This document shows, in pieces, positions 54,691-63,722 of a DNA stretch of 64,000 bases; the stretch's first letter is position 1, and each line of letters starts with the position of its first letter. The DNA lies in NCBI RefSeq assembly GCF_947492645.1, contig NZ_CANLMZ010000010.1:62001-126000 (forward strand), given 5' to 3'. A program made the position numbers and the translations under genes. This DNA comes from an uncultured Pontibacter sp. (GTDB taxonomy: Bacteria > Bacteroidota > Bacteroidia > Cytophagales > Hymenobacteraceae). The notes under the pieces are model-generated. The model was not told where the DNA came from. It made no database searches and saw nothing but the letters and a program-made list of their open reading frames with translations.

Positions 54691-55419
54691 TTAGTTTGAG
54701 TGCTCTGTCTGAAATCTGGAGGCGGTTATCACATCATCATTCATGATATCAGACTCTACAAGGCCATCGCGCAGGCGCACAATGCGGTGTGCGTAACGGG
54801 CAATGTCTTCTTCGTGTGTTACCATGATGATGGTGTTGCCTTTGGAGTGAAGGTTCTCAAAAAGCTCCATGATCTCGTAAGATGTTTTGGTATCAAGGTT
54901 ACCCGTCGGTTCGTCGGCAAGTATGATACTTGGGTCGTTTATAAGGGCACGGGCAATAGCCACTCGCTGCCGCTGGCCACCTGATAATTCGTTTGGCTTG
55001 TGCTTGCCGCGGTTGCCCAGGCCTACACTTTCCAGGGCCTGCTGCGCTTTTTCTTCGCGCTGGCTTTTGCTGTAACCGGCATAAATCAATGGCAAGGCAA
55101 CGTTTTCAAGAGAGCTTTGGCGCGGCAACAGGTTAAAGGTCTGAAACACGAAGCCTATCTCCTTGTTGCGTACTTCGGCCAGTTCGTTATCGCTCATGTT
55201 ACTCACATCCTGCCCATTCAGTATATACTGCCCGCCGGTAGGGGTATCAAGGCAGCCTATAATGTTCATCAGCGTAGACTTACCGGAACCAGAAGGCCCC
55301 ATAAAAGCTACATACTCGCCTTTGTTAATTTTGATGGACACAGAACTAAGGGCATGAATGGTTTCGGCTCCCATTCGGTAGACTTTGGATATGTCGTGAG
55401 TTTCGATGATAACGCTCAT
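54691..55419 (-). CDS. ABC transporter ATP-binding protein (LolD/MacB type)
   Basis: 242-residue ATPase: Walker [10 protein letters not shown] (near residue 42), Q-loop ending [11 protein letters not shown], signature [15 protein letters not shown], Walker [13 protein letters not shown], and H-loop VTHEEDIAR. The [16 protein letters not shown] pattern fits the LolD/MacB/FtsE clade that powers MacB-like or LolCE-like permeases. No permease gene adjoins; the neighbour upstream is the 1013-residue TPR membrane protein (10 nt apart). It may energise a permease elsewhere, or the TPR protein. Confidence 0.92.
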   Translation of the reverse strand: MSVIIETHDISKVYRMGAETIHALSSVSIKINKGEYVAFMGPSGSGKSTLMNIIGCLDTPTGGQYILNGQDVSNMSDNELAEVRNKEIGFVFQTFNLLPRQSSLENVALPLIYAGYSKSQREEKAQQALESVGLGNRGKHKPNELSGGQRQRVAIARALINDPSIILADEPTGNLDTKTSYEIMELFENLHSKGNTIIMVTHEEDIARYAHRIVRLRDGLVESDIMNDDVITASRFQTEHSN

Positions 55420-55429
55420 ACAGCTTATT

Positions 55430-58400
55430 TTATAGTTGCCAGCTATCGGCTTTCGATTCAGCCTCCTGCCGCTTTTTGTCTAATTTCTCTATAAATGTAG
55501 TATATTCAGAGGCAGGAAGCAAGCTTTGCAAAGTCTCTTTAGCCTCATCTGCATAGTTGTAAAGGCCTAATTCTATACTTTCGAGGGCATAAGCCTTGTG
55601 CAGCTCCGGCGCAAATGGGTTATAAGTAATTCCGCTTAAAAGTATGTTGTAAGCTTTTTCCGTTTTTGGCTCGTTCCTTTGAAAAAAATCAGCTGCAGCT
55701 AACACCACTTCCTCATCATATAAAAGCATTTTCAGAGCCTGGTCATACCTGGAGGCAGCTTCTTCGTTTCGGCCTCTGGCGTCGGCTACTCTTGCTTTAA
55801 AGTATAAATACTGCCGCTTGTCGCGGTCGGTCAGGTGCAGCTGCTCCATCCTGGAAAGCAACAGATCATACTTGCCGGTATTTAGCCACAAGCGCAGCTG
55901 TTGCAGGTTTAAAGCAGATCGCAACTGCCCCTCTGGCAGCAGCTTCGTCGAAGCCTCTTGTATGGCATCATACGCCTCTTTCCATCTTTTCTTACCCATC
56001 AGGTAATTTACACGCGCCACCATGGCACTACGGCTAAGCTCCTTATCCTGTACTGAGCTTACCAAAGCGTTTACCTCTTGCATAGTCAGGCGCGGCAAAA
56101 ACGACAACAGGTACTGCACTTTATCTTTGTCAGGGGCCTCTGCCACAATTGTTTGGGTATTTTGCTGCAGCACAGCCATCAGGTCTTGTGCCACGGCAAT
56201 AGCTGCTTCGTTTTCGGTGTAAGCTACTTCCTGCAGCACCCCAATGGCTTGTTCAGGCTCGTTGGCCAGCGCCAGCGCATAACCGTGTGCCAGAAATGCG
56301 TTTTGGTAGCCATTGTCTTTTGCTTTCTTGAAGTATGAGGCAGCTGCTCTGTAGTTCTTCTCTTCCAGCATCCAATGGCCAAGGGCGTAGTTATAGTAAC
56401 CACTCTTTGCTTCTGCCTGCAAGGCCAGGTTCTCCAGCAGTCGCCTGCCTTCTCTTGGCCGGCCATTGTAGTGGTGTATAAGGCCTTTCAAGTATAACAG
56501 GTCCTCGAAAAAAATCTGGTTGCCAGGCGATGCCAAATAGCGGTCTATCGGTGCAACACGGGCGGTATCGCCTGCGCTTAGCCTGCTTATGGTTTGGTTA
56601 TAGAACAAGGTAAGGTCCTCTACAGCATCCAACGAATCAGGCATAAAGACTTCCTTATCTCGTGGTTCCATGCCAAGCAACTGCCTTAGCAAAGCGGTAT
56701 TGCTGCGCAGCGTTTTATACTTCCCTTTTATAGATGCATCGAGCAGCTCCTGCGCAGGCTCAAGCATGGCTTGCCTTGTATAATAGGCCAGCCTGTTGCT
56801 GTAAATAAAATCTTTATCAGAAGTATACTTCTGGGCCAGGTCAAAGTAGTAGGCGGTGCTATCCTGCACATTGGTCTGTGCATACATCAGCGCCAGGTTA
56901 TTGTAAATTTCTGCACTTTCAGGAAACTCCCTCACCCCCTCCTGCAACACGTACAGCTTCTCAAAGAAATAGCGTTTCGCATCGTACAGGTTCGCCAGCC
57001 TGATGTAAAGCTTCGGGTTAGGGCGCTTGGATATTGCATCTTTCAGGCGGAGAATCTCGTTGTTGCGCTGGTTTGTTTTACGGTATAAACCCGAAAGGCT
57101 ATAATTGGCTTTTACGTTGTTTACGTCAAACACATCACTCTCTTCATAAAAGCGCTCTGCCAGTATATCATTGCCGGATGCGGTGTATAAATCGCCGAGG
57201 TAGCTGTAGTAACCGGCCTGCGCATACATGTAGGAGCGGTATTGCGTGCGCACAATAAGTATGGCAAAAAGTATAAGCCCCATGATGAAAAACGAGAACA
57301 TCGACAGGTTTTTAGGCTCATACACCACCTTGTAAACCGGCAACCGCTGCTCTATCAGCCTGCCAAAGTTTACCATGATGTAGATAAAAAACATAAAGCC
57401 GAATGCCAGGTGCGTGTATACCACCAGATCACGGAAAAGCGCAATGTAAGTATCGTTGGCAGTTGCAAAGGCATAGCCTATACTTGCAAAGGCAATGGTG
57501 GCAAAAACAAGGTACAGTACAGCACCTGTTGGCCTGAACAAGAAGAGTTTTTTGTAGTAAGCTTCGCGCTGGCGCATGCCCCAAAAGCCTGCCACAGCCG
57601 ACAGCAAAAGGATAACATACGCATTAATGTACAGCAGGTCGGCGTGCAGGTAACCGATGTGGCGCAGGTACAGCAGCAACAGGTTAAGCAAGTATAAAAC
57701 AGCTACAAGTATAAACTGCCACATACTAAAGCGGCGCTCAGGTGTTTTAGCCTGTGTGTTTATCCAGAGCAGGACATTTACGTTTTCGTAAGATACCCAC
57801 AGCATAAACAGCAGGGTAATGATAAGCGTGCCGATGCTGCTGTAGTTTACCAAGTGCAGGGTTACCAGCTCGGCTGAAAATTCGGCTTCGCTGTAAAAGA
57901 ACACCCCAAGTATGCCCACAATGCCCAGCATGGCCAGCAGGCGCAGCGAAAACCTGGTAGTTGGCAGGAATGCCTGGAAAGCATAACTTCCTAAGGCCAG
58001 GGTAATTATACTTACCAGCAGCGCTGTCTGGCCTGTACCAGATCCAAAAATACTCAGCTCATCAAAATAAAAACTAGCCAAAAACAGCATCAGCAGCAGC
58101 ATCCCTACAAAGTATGGGATCCGCTTCATGGTGCTGATGGCAGCGGCATAAAAGGCTATGCCAAGTGCGATGAAACCCAGAAAAAACGTGGCCGCCGTGG
58201 TGTTTACAGTTGGCAGGGTTACGTCGTACTGTTCAAAAATCAAATACCCATCCGCCGGTAAGGTAAACTCCTCCAGCAGGCGCGACACCTCGTGCACCGG
58301 AACCGGCACTACCTGCAGGTCTGAAATTTTATCCCAGCCGTAAACATAGCCCTCTCCGGTGAAGTAGTAAAACACACCTATAGCCAGAGCTAACGTGGCA

Positions 58401-58471
58401 AGCAGCAATAAAAAAAGATAGGGATACTTGGTGTCAGTATCCCAGCCTTTCCAGAATTTGATTTTGCTCAT
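55430..58471 (-). CDS. Large polytopic membrane protein with C-terminal TPR repeats
   Basis: 1013-residue protein of unknown function. Residues about 1-420 contain roughly ten to twelve hydrophobic helices with a periplasmic insert after the first; residues about 420-1000 form a helical solenoid of TPR-like units ([61 protein letters not shown]). Such architecture is seen in Bacteroidota proteins proposed to organise envelope assembly. It heads an operon with the ABC ATPase and ATR genes. Confidence 0.82.
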   Translation of the reverse strand: MSKIKFWKGWDTDTKYPYLFLLLLATLALAIGVFYYFTGEGYVYGWDKISDLQVVPVPVHEVSRLLEEFTLPADGYLIFEQYDVTLPTVNTTAATFFLGFIALGIAFYAAAISTMKRIPYFVGMLLLMLFLASFYFDELSIFGSGTGQTALLVSIITLALGSYAFQAFLPTTRFSLRLLAMLGIVGILGVFFYSEAEFSAELVTLHLVNYSSIGTLIITLLFMLWVSYENVNVLLWINTQAKTPERRFSMWQFILVAVLYLLNLLLLYLRHIGYLHADLLYINAYVILLLSAVAGFWGMRQREAYYKKLFLFRPTGAVLYLVFATIAFASIGYAFATANDTYIALFRDLVVYTHLAFGFMFFIYIMVNFGRLIEQRLPVYKVVYEPKNLSMFSFFIMGLILFAILIVRTQYRSYMYAQAGYYSYLGDLYTASGNDILAERFYEESDVFDVNNVKANYSLSGLYRKTNQRNNEILRLKDAISKRPNPKLYIRLANLYDAKRYFFEKLYVLQEGVREFPESAEIYNNLALMYAQTNVQDSTAYYFDLAQKYTSDKDFIYSNRLAYYTRQAMLEPAQELLDASIKGKYKTLRSNTALLRQLLGMEPRDKEVFMPDSLDAVEDLTLFYNQTISRLSAGDTARVAPIDRYLASPGNQIFFEDLLYLKGLIHHYNGRPREGRRLLENLALQAEAKSGYYNYALGHWMLEEKNYRAAASYFKKAKDNGYQNAFLAHGYALALANEPEQAIGVLQEVAYTENEAAIAVAQDLMAVLQQNTQTIVAEAPDKDKVQYLLSFLPRLTMQEVNALVSSVQDKELSRSAMVARVNYLMGKKRWKEAYDAIQEASTKLLPEGQLRSALNLQQLRLWLNTGKYDLLLSRMEQLHLTDRDKRQYLYFKARVADARGRNEEAASRYDQALKMLLYDEEVVLAAADFFQRNEPKTEKAYNILLSGITYNPFAPELHKAYALESIELGLYNYADEAKETLQSLLPASEYTTFIEKLDKKRQEAESKADSWQL

Positions 58472-58486
58472 ATGTAAGTCAGCAGA

Positions 58487-58774
58487 TTACTCCAGCACTT
58501 TTGGTACCCTGAAATAATCGGAGTCTTTTTTAGGGGCATTCAGCAATGCCTGCTCATGCGATACGGTATTTTGCGCCACATCTTCGCGCAGCACGTTTAC
58601 TTCTTCAGACATGTGGGTAAGTGGCTCCACATTCTCTGTGTCCAGCTCACGCAGCTTGTCTACCCAGTTCAGGATCTTGTTCAGGTCCTGCAGCACTTCC
58701 TGCTCTTTTTCCTCGTTAAACTCCAGCCTTGCTAAGTGCGCTAATTTTCTGATAGTCTGAATATCCGTTGACAT
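58487..58774 (-). CDS. gatC: Asp/Glu-tRNA amidotransferase subunit C
   Basis: 95-residue GatC, the small stabilising subunit of the GatCAB amidotransferase that makes Gln-tRNAGln (and Asn-tRNAAsn) from misacylated tRNA. Family start and helix TIRKLAHLARLEFNEEKEQ, the NILNWVDKLRELDTENVEPLTH segment and the C-terminal DYFRVPKVLE are classic. GatA/GatB are not in the window. Its start lies inside plsC with a 59-nt overlap, unusually long. Confidence 0.95.
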   Translation of the reverse strand: MSTDIQTIRKLAHLARLEFNEEKEQEVLQDLNKILNWVDKLRELDTENVEPLTHMSEEVNVLREDVAQNTVSHEQALLNAPKKDSDYFRVPKVLE

Positions 58775-59522
58775 GTGTCTTAGTATGTTTTGTTACTTCT
58801 GTTTGGATTATGTTAAAAACCCGCTCCTTTAAAAGTGGCAGGTCTGCTTGTGTCATTCCTTTGGTATCTATCGGCTCGTGGTATATTACCTTAAGCGGAT
58901 GCCATCTTACTTTCAGTTTCCCGTCCAGGTCGGGCAGGAAGTGTTGGTTATATGGCATGGTTACCGGCACTACCGGCAACTGCTTTTCGATGGCCAGCTT
59001 AAACGGCCCGTCTTTAAAAGGCAGCAACTGCTCTCCGGCTGTGGGCGGTATGGTGCCCTCCGGAAAAATAACCAGATTGCGCCCCTGCTCCAGCGACCTC
59101 ACCGATTTGATATAGCTTTTGGCGCTACTTACTGCGCTTCTACGGTCTACGGAAATGTACAGCTTGTTGTATACTTTCCCCCACAGCGGCACCTTAGCCA
59201 GCGAGCTTTTGCCCACAAAGTTAAGAAATCCCGGTATGGAATGCAGCATCATCGGGATGTCGAGGTAAGAGCTGTGGTTTGGGGTAAAGATATACTGCTG
59301 CTTCGGGTCGAATTTCATGCGCCACTCTACTATCAGCGGGGCCATAAACATCCTCAAAAATATGGTAGACCAGGCTCTGTTGATGCCATGCACGTGCTTA
59401 TACCACTTCTCCTTCCGGATAAGCAACGCCTGCACCGGGTAAGAAACCACAAACGGCACTATAAACCAGGTGCAGCACCAGGTAGTGTATAGCCTTTGGG
59501 AGAGGTATTTAATAGCTTTCAT
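58716..59522 (-). CDS. plsC: 1-acyl-sn-glycerol-3-phosphate acyltransferase (PlsC)
   Basis: 268-residue membrane acyltransferase of phospholipid synthesis. The catalytic HxxxxD is in TPNHSSYLDIPMM, and the FPEGTI motif (substrate binding) in LVIFPEGTIPPTAGEQLLPFKDGPFKLA. The N-terminus has a membrane helix (WCCTWFIVPFVVSYPVQALL). The C-terminal 20 residues overlap the gatC start, so they add a short tail that may be family-unspecific. Confidence 0.94.
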   Translation of the reverse strand: MKAIKYLSQRLYTTWCCTWFIVPFVVSYPVQALLIRKEKWYKHVHGINRAWSTIFLRMFMAPLIVEWRMKFDPKQQYIFTPNHSSYLDIPMMLHSIPGFLNFVGKSSLAKVPLWGKVYNKLYISVDRRSAVSSAKSYIKSVRSLEQGRNLVIFPEGTIPPTAGEQLLPFKDGPFKLAIEKQLPVVPVTMPYNQHFLPDLDGKLKVRWHPLKVIYHEPIDTKGMTQADLPLLKERVFNIIQTEVTKHTKTHVNGYSDYQKISALSKAGV

Positions 59523-60082
59523 GCACTCAAATGTAAGAATATTCCCGCATTGTTCAACTTCTACAAAACCATCGCATCTACAGAATAATTCAATAACGTT
59601 TTGTACTGTTGGGTGGTATAGCTTTAAGTTATATCTGTTGATTTTACTTATGCCTTTAGCTGGCTTTGCTTACTTTTGGAACCAGTCTATAATTTTATAG
59701 TTACGTGTGCTCGAAGTATAACTTGCTTATCGTTCTATAGTTGATTTTGGTGCCGTCCTGGGCCGGGAGGCCCCATCTTTGGGCATCGCGCAGCTGATTT
59801 GAAGCTAACCTCGTACCTCGGGTTGCCTGCAGCACCGCAACAAATCAAAGGCGCTCTTTATCGAGGGCCCCTACCCCCACTCAAAGACTGATACATTTCT
59901 CATTGCTACCATCTCCTATAGTTTAGACAGATTAGCTTCAACCTTTCCCTACAATATATTCCCGTAGGGATAGATCGCGACCTGTCCGCTTAATACAGTT
60001 AACAATGAAACTATAGATCAAGAATAGCACCCGCAGAAATTTCCCTCCTCAGAGGGGGTAGGAGTGGGTTAGATTTACAAGC
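59523..60082. other. 560-nt intergenic region with a possible repeat element
   Basis: No reading frame with protein-like features. It contains hairpin-prone GC-rich words (gggccgggaggcccc near 59760) and, at 59869-59882 and 60051-60070, related C-rich and G-rich words in opposite orientation (ccctacccccactc versus gggggtaggagtggg). No tRNA or other RNA could be recognised. Confidence 0.5.
60039..60073. repeat. Possible REP-like palindromic element
   Basis: CCCTCCTC-AGAGGGGG forms a short dyad followed by taggagtgggtta; similar C-rich/G-rich short elements recur in many Bacteroidota genomes (recalled, not searched). Adjacent to the Nudix gene stop. Confidence 0.35.
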
Positions 60083-60646
60083 CTACTTCTGCCCTTCCTG
60101 CTGCAACATGATATGCGCCTTAAGTATACCGGCTACGCTGATGGCGTCGGTTATCTCGTTGTTCATGGCCATGCGCACGGCTTCTCTGAAATGTACTTTT
60201 CTAATGTGCAGCTCTTCGGTTTCTTCAAAAGCGGTTTCGCCGGGGGTAAGCTCCTGTGCCAGGAAAACAAAGCCTTCTTCGTCGGTTACGGAATTGGAAG
60301 TATGCAGGCGGCAGATATTCGTCCACTTGGCAGCAGTAAAGCCAGTTTCTTCCTGCAGCTCACGCTTCGCCGATTCCAGGATGTCGTTCTCTACCAAGCC
60401 ACCACCCATTGGTATTTCCCAACTGTACTCGTTTAGCGGGTAGCGGTATTGGCCGATCAGGTAAGTATAACCTTCGTCGTCTATCGGAATAATACCGATG
60501 GCTTTGTTTTTCATACTTACCACACCATAGATGCCTTTGCCGCCTTTTGGGTTCAGCACCTGGTCTTCGCGCACTTTAATCCAGGGGTTCTGGTAAATAT
60601 CCCGGCTGGACAGGGTAGTCCAGGGGTTGTGTGTCTCGTCGATCAT
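60083..60646 (-). CDS. Nudix hydrolase (ADP-ribose pyrophosphatase-like)
   Basis: 187-residue Nudix enzyme. The Nudix box region is GGGLVENDILESAKRELQEE-TGF, with the REL-x-EE-x-G core intact. The N-terminal QNPWIKVREDQVLNPKGGKG and the YLIGQYRYPLNEYSWEIPMGG segment fit the ADP-ribose/sugar-nucleotide group. Predicted to hydrolyse ADP-ribose or related nucleoside diphosphate sugars. Position between a 560-nt gap and DUF1801. Confidence 0.92.
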   Translation of the reverse strand: MIDETHNPWTTLSSRDIYQNPWIKVREDQVLNPKGGKGIYGVVSMKNKAIGIIPIDDEGYTYLIGQYRYPLNEYSWEIPMGGGLVENDILESAKRELQEETGFTAAKWTNICRLHTSNSVTDEEGFVFLAQELTPGETAFEETEELHIRKVHFREAVRMAMNNEITDAISVAGILKAHIMLQQEGQK

Positions 60647-60702
60647 AGCTTGTAATGTTGCTGCTGCAAAGGTAAGAGGTTTTGAAGGTAATATTGCTCA
60701 GT

Positions 60703-61086
60703 TTAAACCGAAGCAGCCTTAAACCACTCCTGAAGCAACTGGCTGTTGATATCAGCTATACTTTTGATTTTGATGTGCCGCATATCTTTGCCGGTGCCTT
60801 GCAGCAGGTTTTGTGTATCGTTCAGCTTCTGGAAGTTAAAAAAGCCCAACGACACATATCCCTTGGCAGTTTTGAGGTAGGCGAAATCTTTATCGGATCG
60901 GAATACAGGCCTGCTCCACTTAAACTCTTCTGTCGCGTTGGGCACGCTTTCATGTATCAACTGGCGGATTGCCTGCATCATCTCTTGCTGTGCTCCGGCA
61001 TTCTCGATGTAGGCTGTTACGTGTGGGTTCACTTTATTGGCGCTTAAATCCTCTGTCAAAAGTATAAAATCAGCCTCTCCTGGCAA
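60703..61086 (-). CDS. DUF1801 (YdhG-like) small protein
   Basis: Up to 127 residues. The fold segment NATEEFKWSRPVFRSDKDFAYLKTAKGYVSLGFFN is typical of DUF1801/YdhG, an alpha/beta domain with no assigned activity. The start is uncertain: the listed frame opens with TTG at 61086, overlapping ridA by 17 nt; another TTG at 61059 would lie 11 nt after the ridA stop. Operon with ridA is likely in either case. Confidence 0.8.
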   Translation of the reverse strand: MPGEADFILLTEDLSANKVNPHVTAYIENAGAQQEMMQAIRQLIHESVPNATEEFKWSRPVFRSDKDFAYLKTAKGYVSLGFFNFQKLNDTQNLLQGTGKDMRHIKIKSIADINSQLLQEWFKAASV

Positions 61087-61450
61087 TCATCTCCAGTTCT
61101 ACTTGCGCGCCCAGCGGCAGGGAGGCTACACCTATGGTGGTGCGGGCAGGGTAAGGCGCTGCAAACTGTCTTTCGTACACGGCGTTCATGGCTGCAAAAT
61201 TGGCCATATCTGTTAAAAATACATTTACCTTTACTACATCATCAGGAGTTAAGCCAGCTGCAGCCAGCACAGTAAATAGATTTTTAAAACATTGTTCCGT
61301 TTGTGCTGCAATATCGCCTTCTACTAGTTTTCCTGTTTCTGCATCAATCGGTGTTTGCCCTGAGAGGAAAACAAGGTCTCCAGCCTCCACGGCATGTGAA
61401 TATGGGCCTACGGCTACTGCCCCTTCTGCGGTAAATGCTTTTCTTGGCAT
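61070..61450 (-). CDS. RidA family imine/enamine deaminase
   Basis: 126-residue YjgF/RidA protein that hydrolyses reactive 2-aminoacrylate-type imines from PLP enzymes. Family residues: GPYSHAVEAGDLVFLSGQTP, VNVFLTDMANFAAMN and the substrate-binding Arg in YPARTTIGVASLP. Trimeric cytosolic enzyme of normal length. Immediately upstream (minus strand) lies the first dyad of the cassette-like run. Confidence 0.95.
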   Translation of the reverse strand: MPRKAFTAEGAVAVGPYSHAVEAGDLVFLSGQTPIDAETGKLVEGDIAAQTEQCFKNLFTVLAAAGLTPDDVVKVNVFLTDMANFAAMNAVYERQFAAPYPARTTIGVASLPLGAQVELEMIARRG

Positions 61451-61474
61451 GGTTTGGGTTTGTTATATTATAAT

Positions 61475-61523
61475 GGTGTTAGTGTAAGCGTCGGCTGAAG
61501 GATGGCATTTACACCTTTTTACC
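61475..61523 (-). repeat. Cassette-type dyad D, after the thioredoxin-like gene
   Basis: GGTGTTAGTGTA (61475-61486) and TACACCTTTTTACC (61510-61523) flank a 23-nt middle; GTGTAA/TTTACAC pair. Shares both flanks with the dyad at 62273-62358. It lies 6 nt past the stop codon of the thioredoxin-like gene. Confidence 0.6.
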
Positions 61524-61529
61524 AATTGT

Positions 61530-62237
61530 TTATTCTTGTTTAGTAAGATAATCTAAGATAGGTGCGTAAGATTGAATCAAAGCAATCTGTACTTGTCCTT
61601 TTTCGTCTCTTTCATTTAATATTGGTGTACCTTCTTTTACTACCCGAATTATTCCTTCCTTATCAACAAAGAAATTTATTGGGTAGCTTTCTATTCCCCA
61701 TTTGTCAAATAATTCTTGTGCATTTGGTAAAATAAGAAACTCAAAAGGGTGCTTAGTTAAGAGCTTCTTAATTTTTGTTGGGTTTTCAGGTGCAGGGGCT
61801 AAGAAAACTACGTCCTTATACATTTCTTTTAGCTTGTTTAATTCTGGCATTTCAAAAATGCAGGGGTTACACGTGGTTGACCAAAAGTTAACCATAACCA
61901 CTTTGCCTTTCAAAGAATTTAAATCGATTATTTTGCCATCCAGCGTCTTTAGTGAAAATGATGGTAACTCTTTGTTTTCGTATTTTAAGACAAAATCACT
62001 CTTCTGGGGCATAATTTTAAAATCAATAAAAGTAGTATCTCCTATAGTGGTTCCATTACCAGAAGTGGAAATAGGATACCCAAGGTCTCTTATACTATCT
62101 TTTTGGGCTACTGTATAAAGCTTACCTACTCCGTCACGATACATCTTTACTGCTTTCTGATTTACGCTCGTTTGAGCATAGCTTATAGTAATAATTAAAA
62201 ACAGAAACCAAGCGGATAATAAAGCCTTAAGTCTCAT
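61530..62237 (-). CDS. TlpA/ResA-like thiol-disulfide protein
   Basis: 235-residue exported thioredoxin-fold protein. Sec signal peptide (MRLKALLSAWFLFLIITISYA), then an ~80-residue unassigned N-terminal part, then a redoxin domain with GKVVMVNFWSTTCNPCIFEMPEL, active-site CNPC, and the cis-Pro in GIESYPINFFVD. It should reduce disulfides or mature proteins in the periplasm. Gene AT content is higher than upstream genes and the AAGTATA word is absent, as in the other cassette-run genes. Confidence 0.88.
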   Translation of the reverse strand: MRLKALLSAWFLFLIITISYAQTSVNQKAVKMYRDGVGKLYTVAQKDSIRDLGYPISTSGNGTTIGDTTFIDFKIMPQKSDFVLKYENKELPSFSLKTLDGKIIDLNSLKGKVVMVNFWSTTCNPCIFEMPELNKLKEMYKDVVFLAPAPENPTKIKKLLTKHPFEFLILPNAQELFDKWGIESYPINFFVDKEGIIRVVKEGTPILNERDEKGQVQIALIQSYAPILDYLTKQE

Positions 62238-62272
62238 AGCTATTTTAAAATGTTGTTTTAATTATTAGTGAC

Positions 62273-62358
62273 GGTGTTAGTGTATGGGCAGTAGCGGAAT
62301 AGAAGCAAAGACTTTTGATTTACTACTGCACCCGCTATTTTCCATACACCTTGTTATC
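62273..62358 (-). repeat. Cassette-type dyad C, overlapping the stop of the membrane protein gene
   Basis: GGTGTTAGTGTA (62273-62284) and TACACCTTGTTATC (62345-62358) enclose matching inner arms (TATGG/CCATA, GCAGTAGCGG versus CTACTGCACCCGC). The stop codon of the neighbour at 62354-62356 lies inside the element, as with integron cassettes. Confidence 0.6.
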
Positions 62359-62950
62359 GGTTCGGGCTTTTATTCAAACTACTTTTCAATTTCATTGTCA
62401 GCTTTATAATCACCGGTCTGATAAATTTATAGGTAAGAATTCCAATAGCTGCCAGTATAAGTATGAAAATGGTTGGCAATATTGCCCCAAAGGTAAAGGT
62501 CATGCTAAGAATGAAGCCTAAGATGAACTCAGCATAGTATATGGGAATAATTAAGCTGAGCACTAATATGATGTAAGGTACATTATCTAAAAAGAGGCTG
62601 TACCCATTCGTGAATGAAGCTGCTATTAAAACCCCTAAGCCCAAACCTGTTATAAAAAGTCTTATAGCCTGTCTTTGTAGATGATTTGTTTGCTGTCCCT
62701 GTGGAAGTTGTTTACCAATTCTCTTTTCCGTCCTACCTATAAGAAACCATGTAAGAGTAGGAAGCATTAATCCGTTCCACCAGTTGGAGATTGCAGGCAG
62801 GTCTTGTTGTTGTAGAATATGATGACTGGCGACCCCACCCTGAAAATGCTCCCAAACAAGTAAGGAGAGAACAAAAACAGTTACAATACCTGTAAGAAGG
62901 ACTTTAGTATTTGACCTGATTTGTATTCGAGCAATTTCTTGATTTATCAT
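62354..62950 (-). CDS. Unknown membrane protein (cassette run)
   Basis: 198-residue protein with about five hydrophobic helices: residues about 16-35, 55-70, 92-115, 122-143, 148-175. C-terminal tail is basic (IIKLTMKLKSSLNKSPNR). No recognised domain or catalytic motif. Low GC by eye and no AAGTATA word in the gene. Sandwiched between dyads B and C and transcribed like its neighbours. Confidence 0.75.
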   Translation of the reverse strand: MINQEIARIQIRSNTKVLLTGIVTVFVLSLLVWEHFQGGVASHHILQQQDLPAISNWWNGLMLPTLTWFLIGRTEKRIGKQLPQGQQTNHLQRQAIRLFITGLGLGVLIAASFTNGYSLFLDNVPYIILVLSLIIPIYYAEFILGFILSMTFTFGAILPTIFILILAAIGILTYKFIRPVIIKLTMKLKSSLNKSPNR

Positions 62951-62984
62951 TATTTTCTATCTGCTTTTTTATTGTCTGCTTGAC

Positions 62985-63050
62985 CGCCAACGTGCTGGTA
63001 TAGCAGATTGCAATGCGTAGCCGAAGCAGTACTGCTATACTTGGTTGGGC
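62985..63050 (-). repeat. attC-like dyad B between cassette-run genes
   Basis: Minus-strand order: GCCCAAC (63050-63044), matching the RYYYAAC box, GTATAGCAG (63040-63032), a 25-nt middle, CTGCTATAC (63006-62998) and GTTGGCG (62991-62985) close to GTTRRRY. It starts 4 nt after the upstream gene's stop codon. Best attC-like site in the window. Confidence 0.6.
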
Positions 63051-63054
63051 TGAG

Positions 63055-63636
63055 TTATTTTATTTCCATAACCTCACCGCCATGGTTGGTGTACTTTCCT
63101 TGTTTTAGTTTCATGTCCCAGCGCCCTTTCTTAACTTCATACTCCCTGTCAAACTGGTTTATTAAGTCTTTTACCAGCTTAGTTTCTGGGTTGTCTGGCT
63201 GTTGGTATAATTCAGGATAGCTGTAAGTTCTCATTCCCTTGCTATCATGAATAGCTATAGACCAGTAGTCACCGTCCAGCCAATGCACTTGATAACCGTC
63301 TATTGTTTCTGCTTTCTTTAAAAGCTCTGTCTCGTTTTTTACCACTTGTAGCAAGGTAGAGGTAGTGGGTACTTCCTTTTTCATTACAAGCAGTTTGTTG
63401 TCTTTAAGACGGTGCGTATAGCGGTAAAGGTCAGTCTTGCCCTCACCGTTCTTTTTGAGGCTGTAGAATAGCTTTGAAGCTACAGGGCTTGCACCCCTAA
63501 ACGTAATTTCCATTAGTAATGAGTCAGTAGCAGCCAAGGTCCCGACTTGCGGCAATGACACTTCTGACTCTTCTTCTCTTCCGAGAGAGCAAGCAGACAG
63601 CAACACCACAAGACACATAGCTAAAATTGTTCTCAT
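63055..63636 (-). CDS. Unknown lipoprotein (cassette run)
   Basis: 193-residue putative lipoprotein: signal MRTILAMCLVVLLSAC with lipobox LSAC, then SLGREEES. The mature part has a charged alpha/beta pattern (MEITFRGASPVASKLFYSLKKNGEGKTDLYRYTHRLKDNKLLV) and ends in GGEVMEIK. No known domain recognised. No AAGTATA word. Flanked by dyads A and B. Confidence 0.72.
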   Translation of the reverse strand: MRTILAMCLVVLLSACSLGREEESEVSLPQVGTLAATDSLLMEITFRGASPVASKLFYSLKKNGEGKTDLYRYTHRLKDNKLLVMKKEVPTTSTLLQVVKNETELLKKAETIDGYQVHWLDGDYWSIAIHDSKGMRTYSYPELYQQPDNPETKLVKDLINQFDREYEVKKGRWDMKLKQGKYTNHGGEVMEIK

Positions 63637-63654
63637 TCTATACTTTCTAATTTA

Positions 63655-63706
63655 GCCCAACGGATTAAGCTATGGTGCATTTTAATGCACTATAGGTGTG
63701 GTTACC
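63655..63706 (-). repeat. attC-like dyad A upstream of the unknown lipoprotein gene
   Basis: Minus-strand order: GGTAACC (63706-63700), CTATAGTGCAT (63695-63685), TAAA loop, ATGCACCATAG (63680-63670), GTTGGGC (63661-63655) matching GTTRRRY. Arms differ at one position. The left end lacks a proper RYYYAAC. Confidence 0.5.
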
Positions 63707-63722
63707 TGATGATTTTCTTCCT

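Noticed and set aside
57242-57697. 151-codon plus-strand frame inside the TPR membrane protein gene
   Set aside because: Basic, low-quality translation antisense to a strong membrane-protein gene; no motif and no regulatory context.
58848-59492. 214-codon plus-strand frame over plsC
   Set aside because: It mirrors the plsC coding strand and lacks any domain; plsC has its catalytic motifs.
59523-60082. tRNA or structural RNA gene
   Set aside because: No T-loop (GTTCRANTC) or acceptor-like pairing was found in this gap or the other intergenic regions.
61475-63706. Canonical class-1-like integron
   Set aside because: No integrase is visible, dyads C and D lack the GTTRRRY end, and the gene order gives no attI; only a cassette-like cluster can be claimed.
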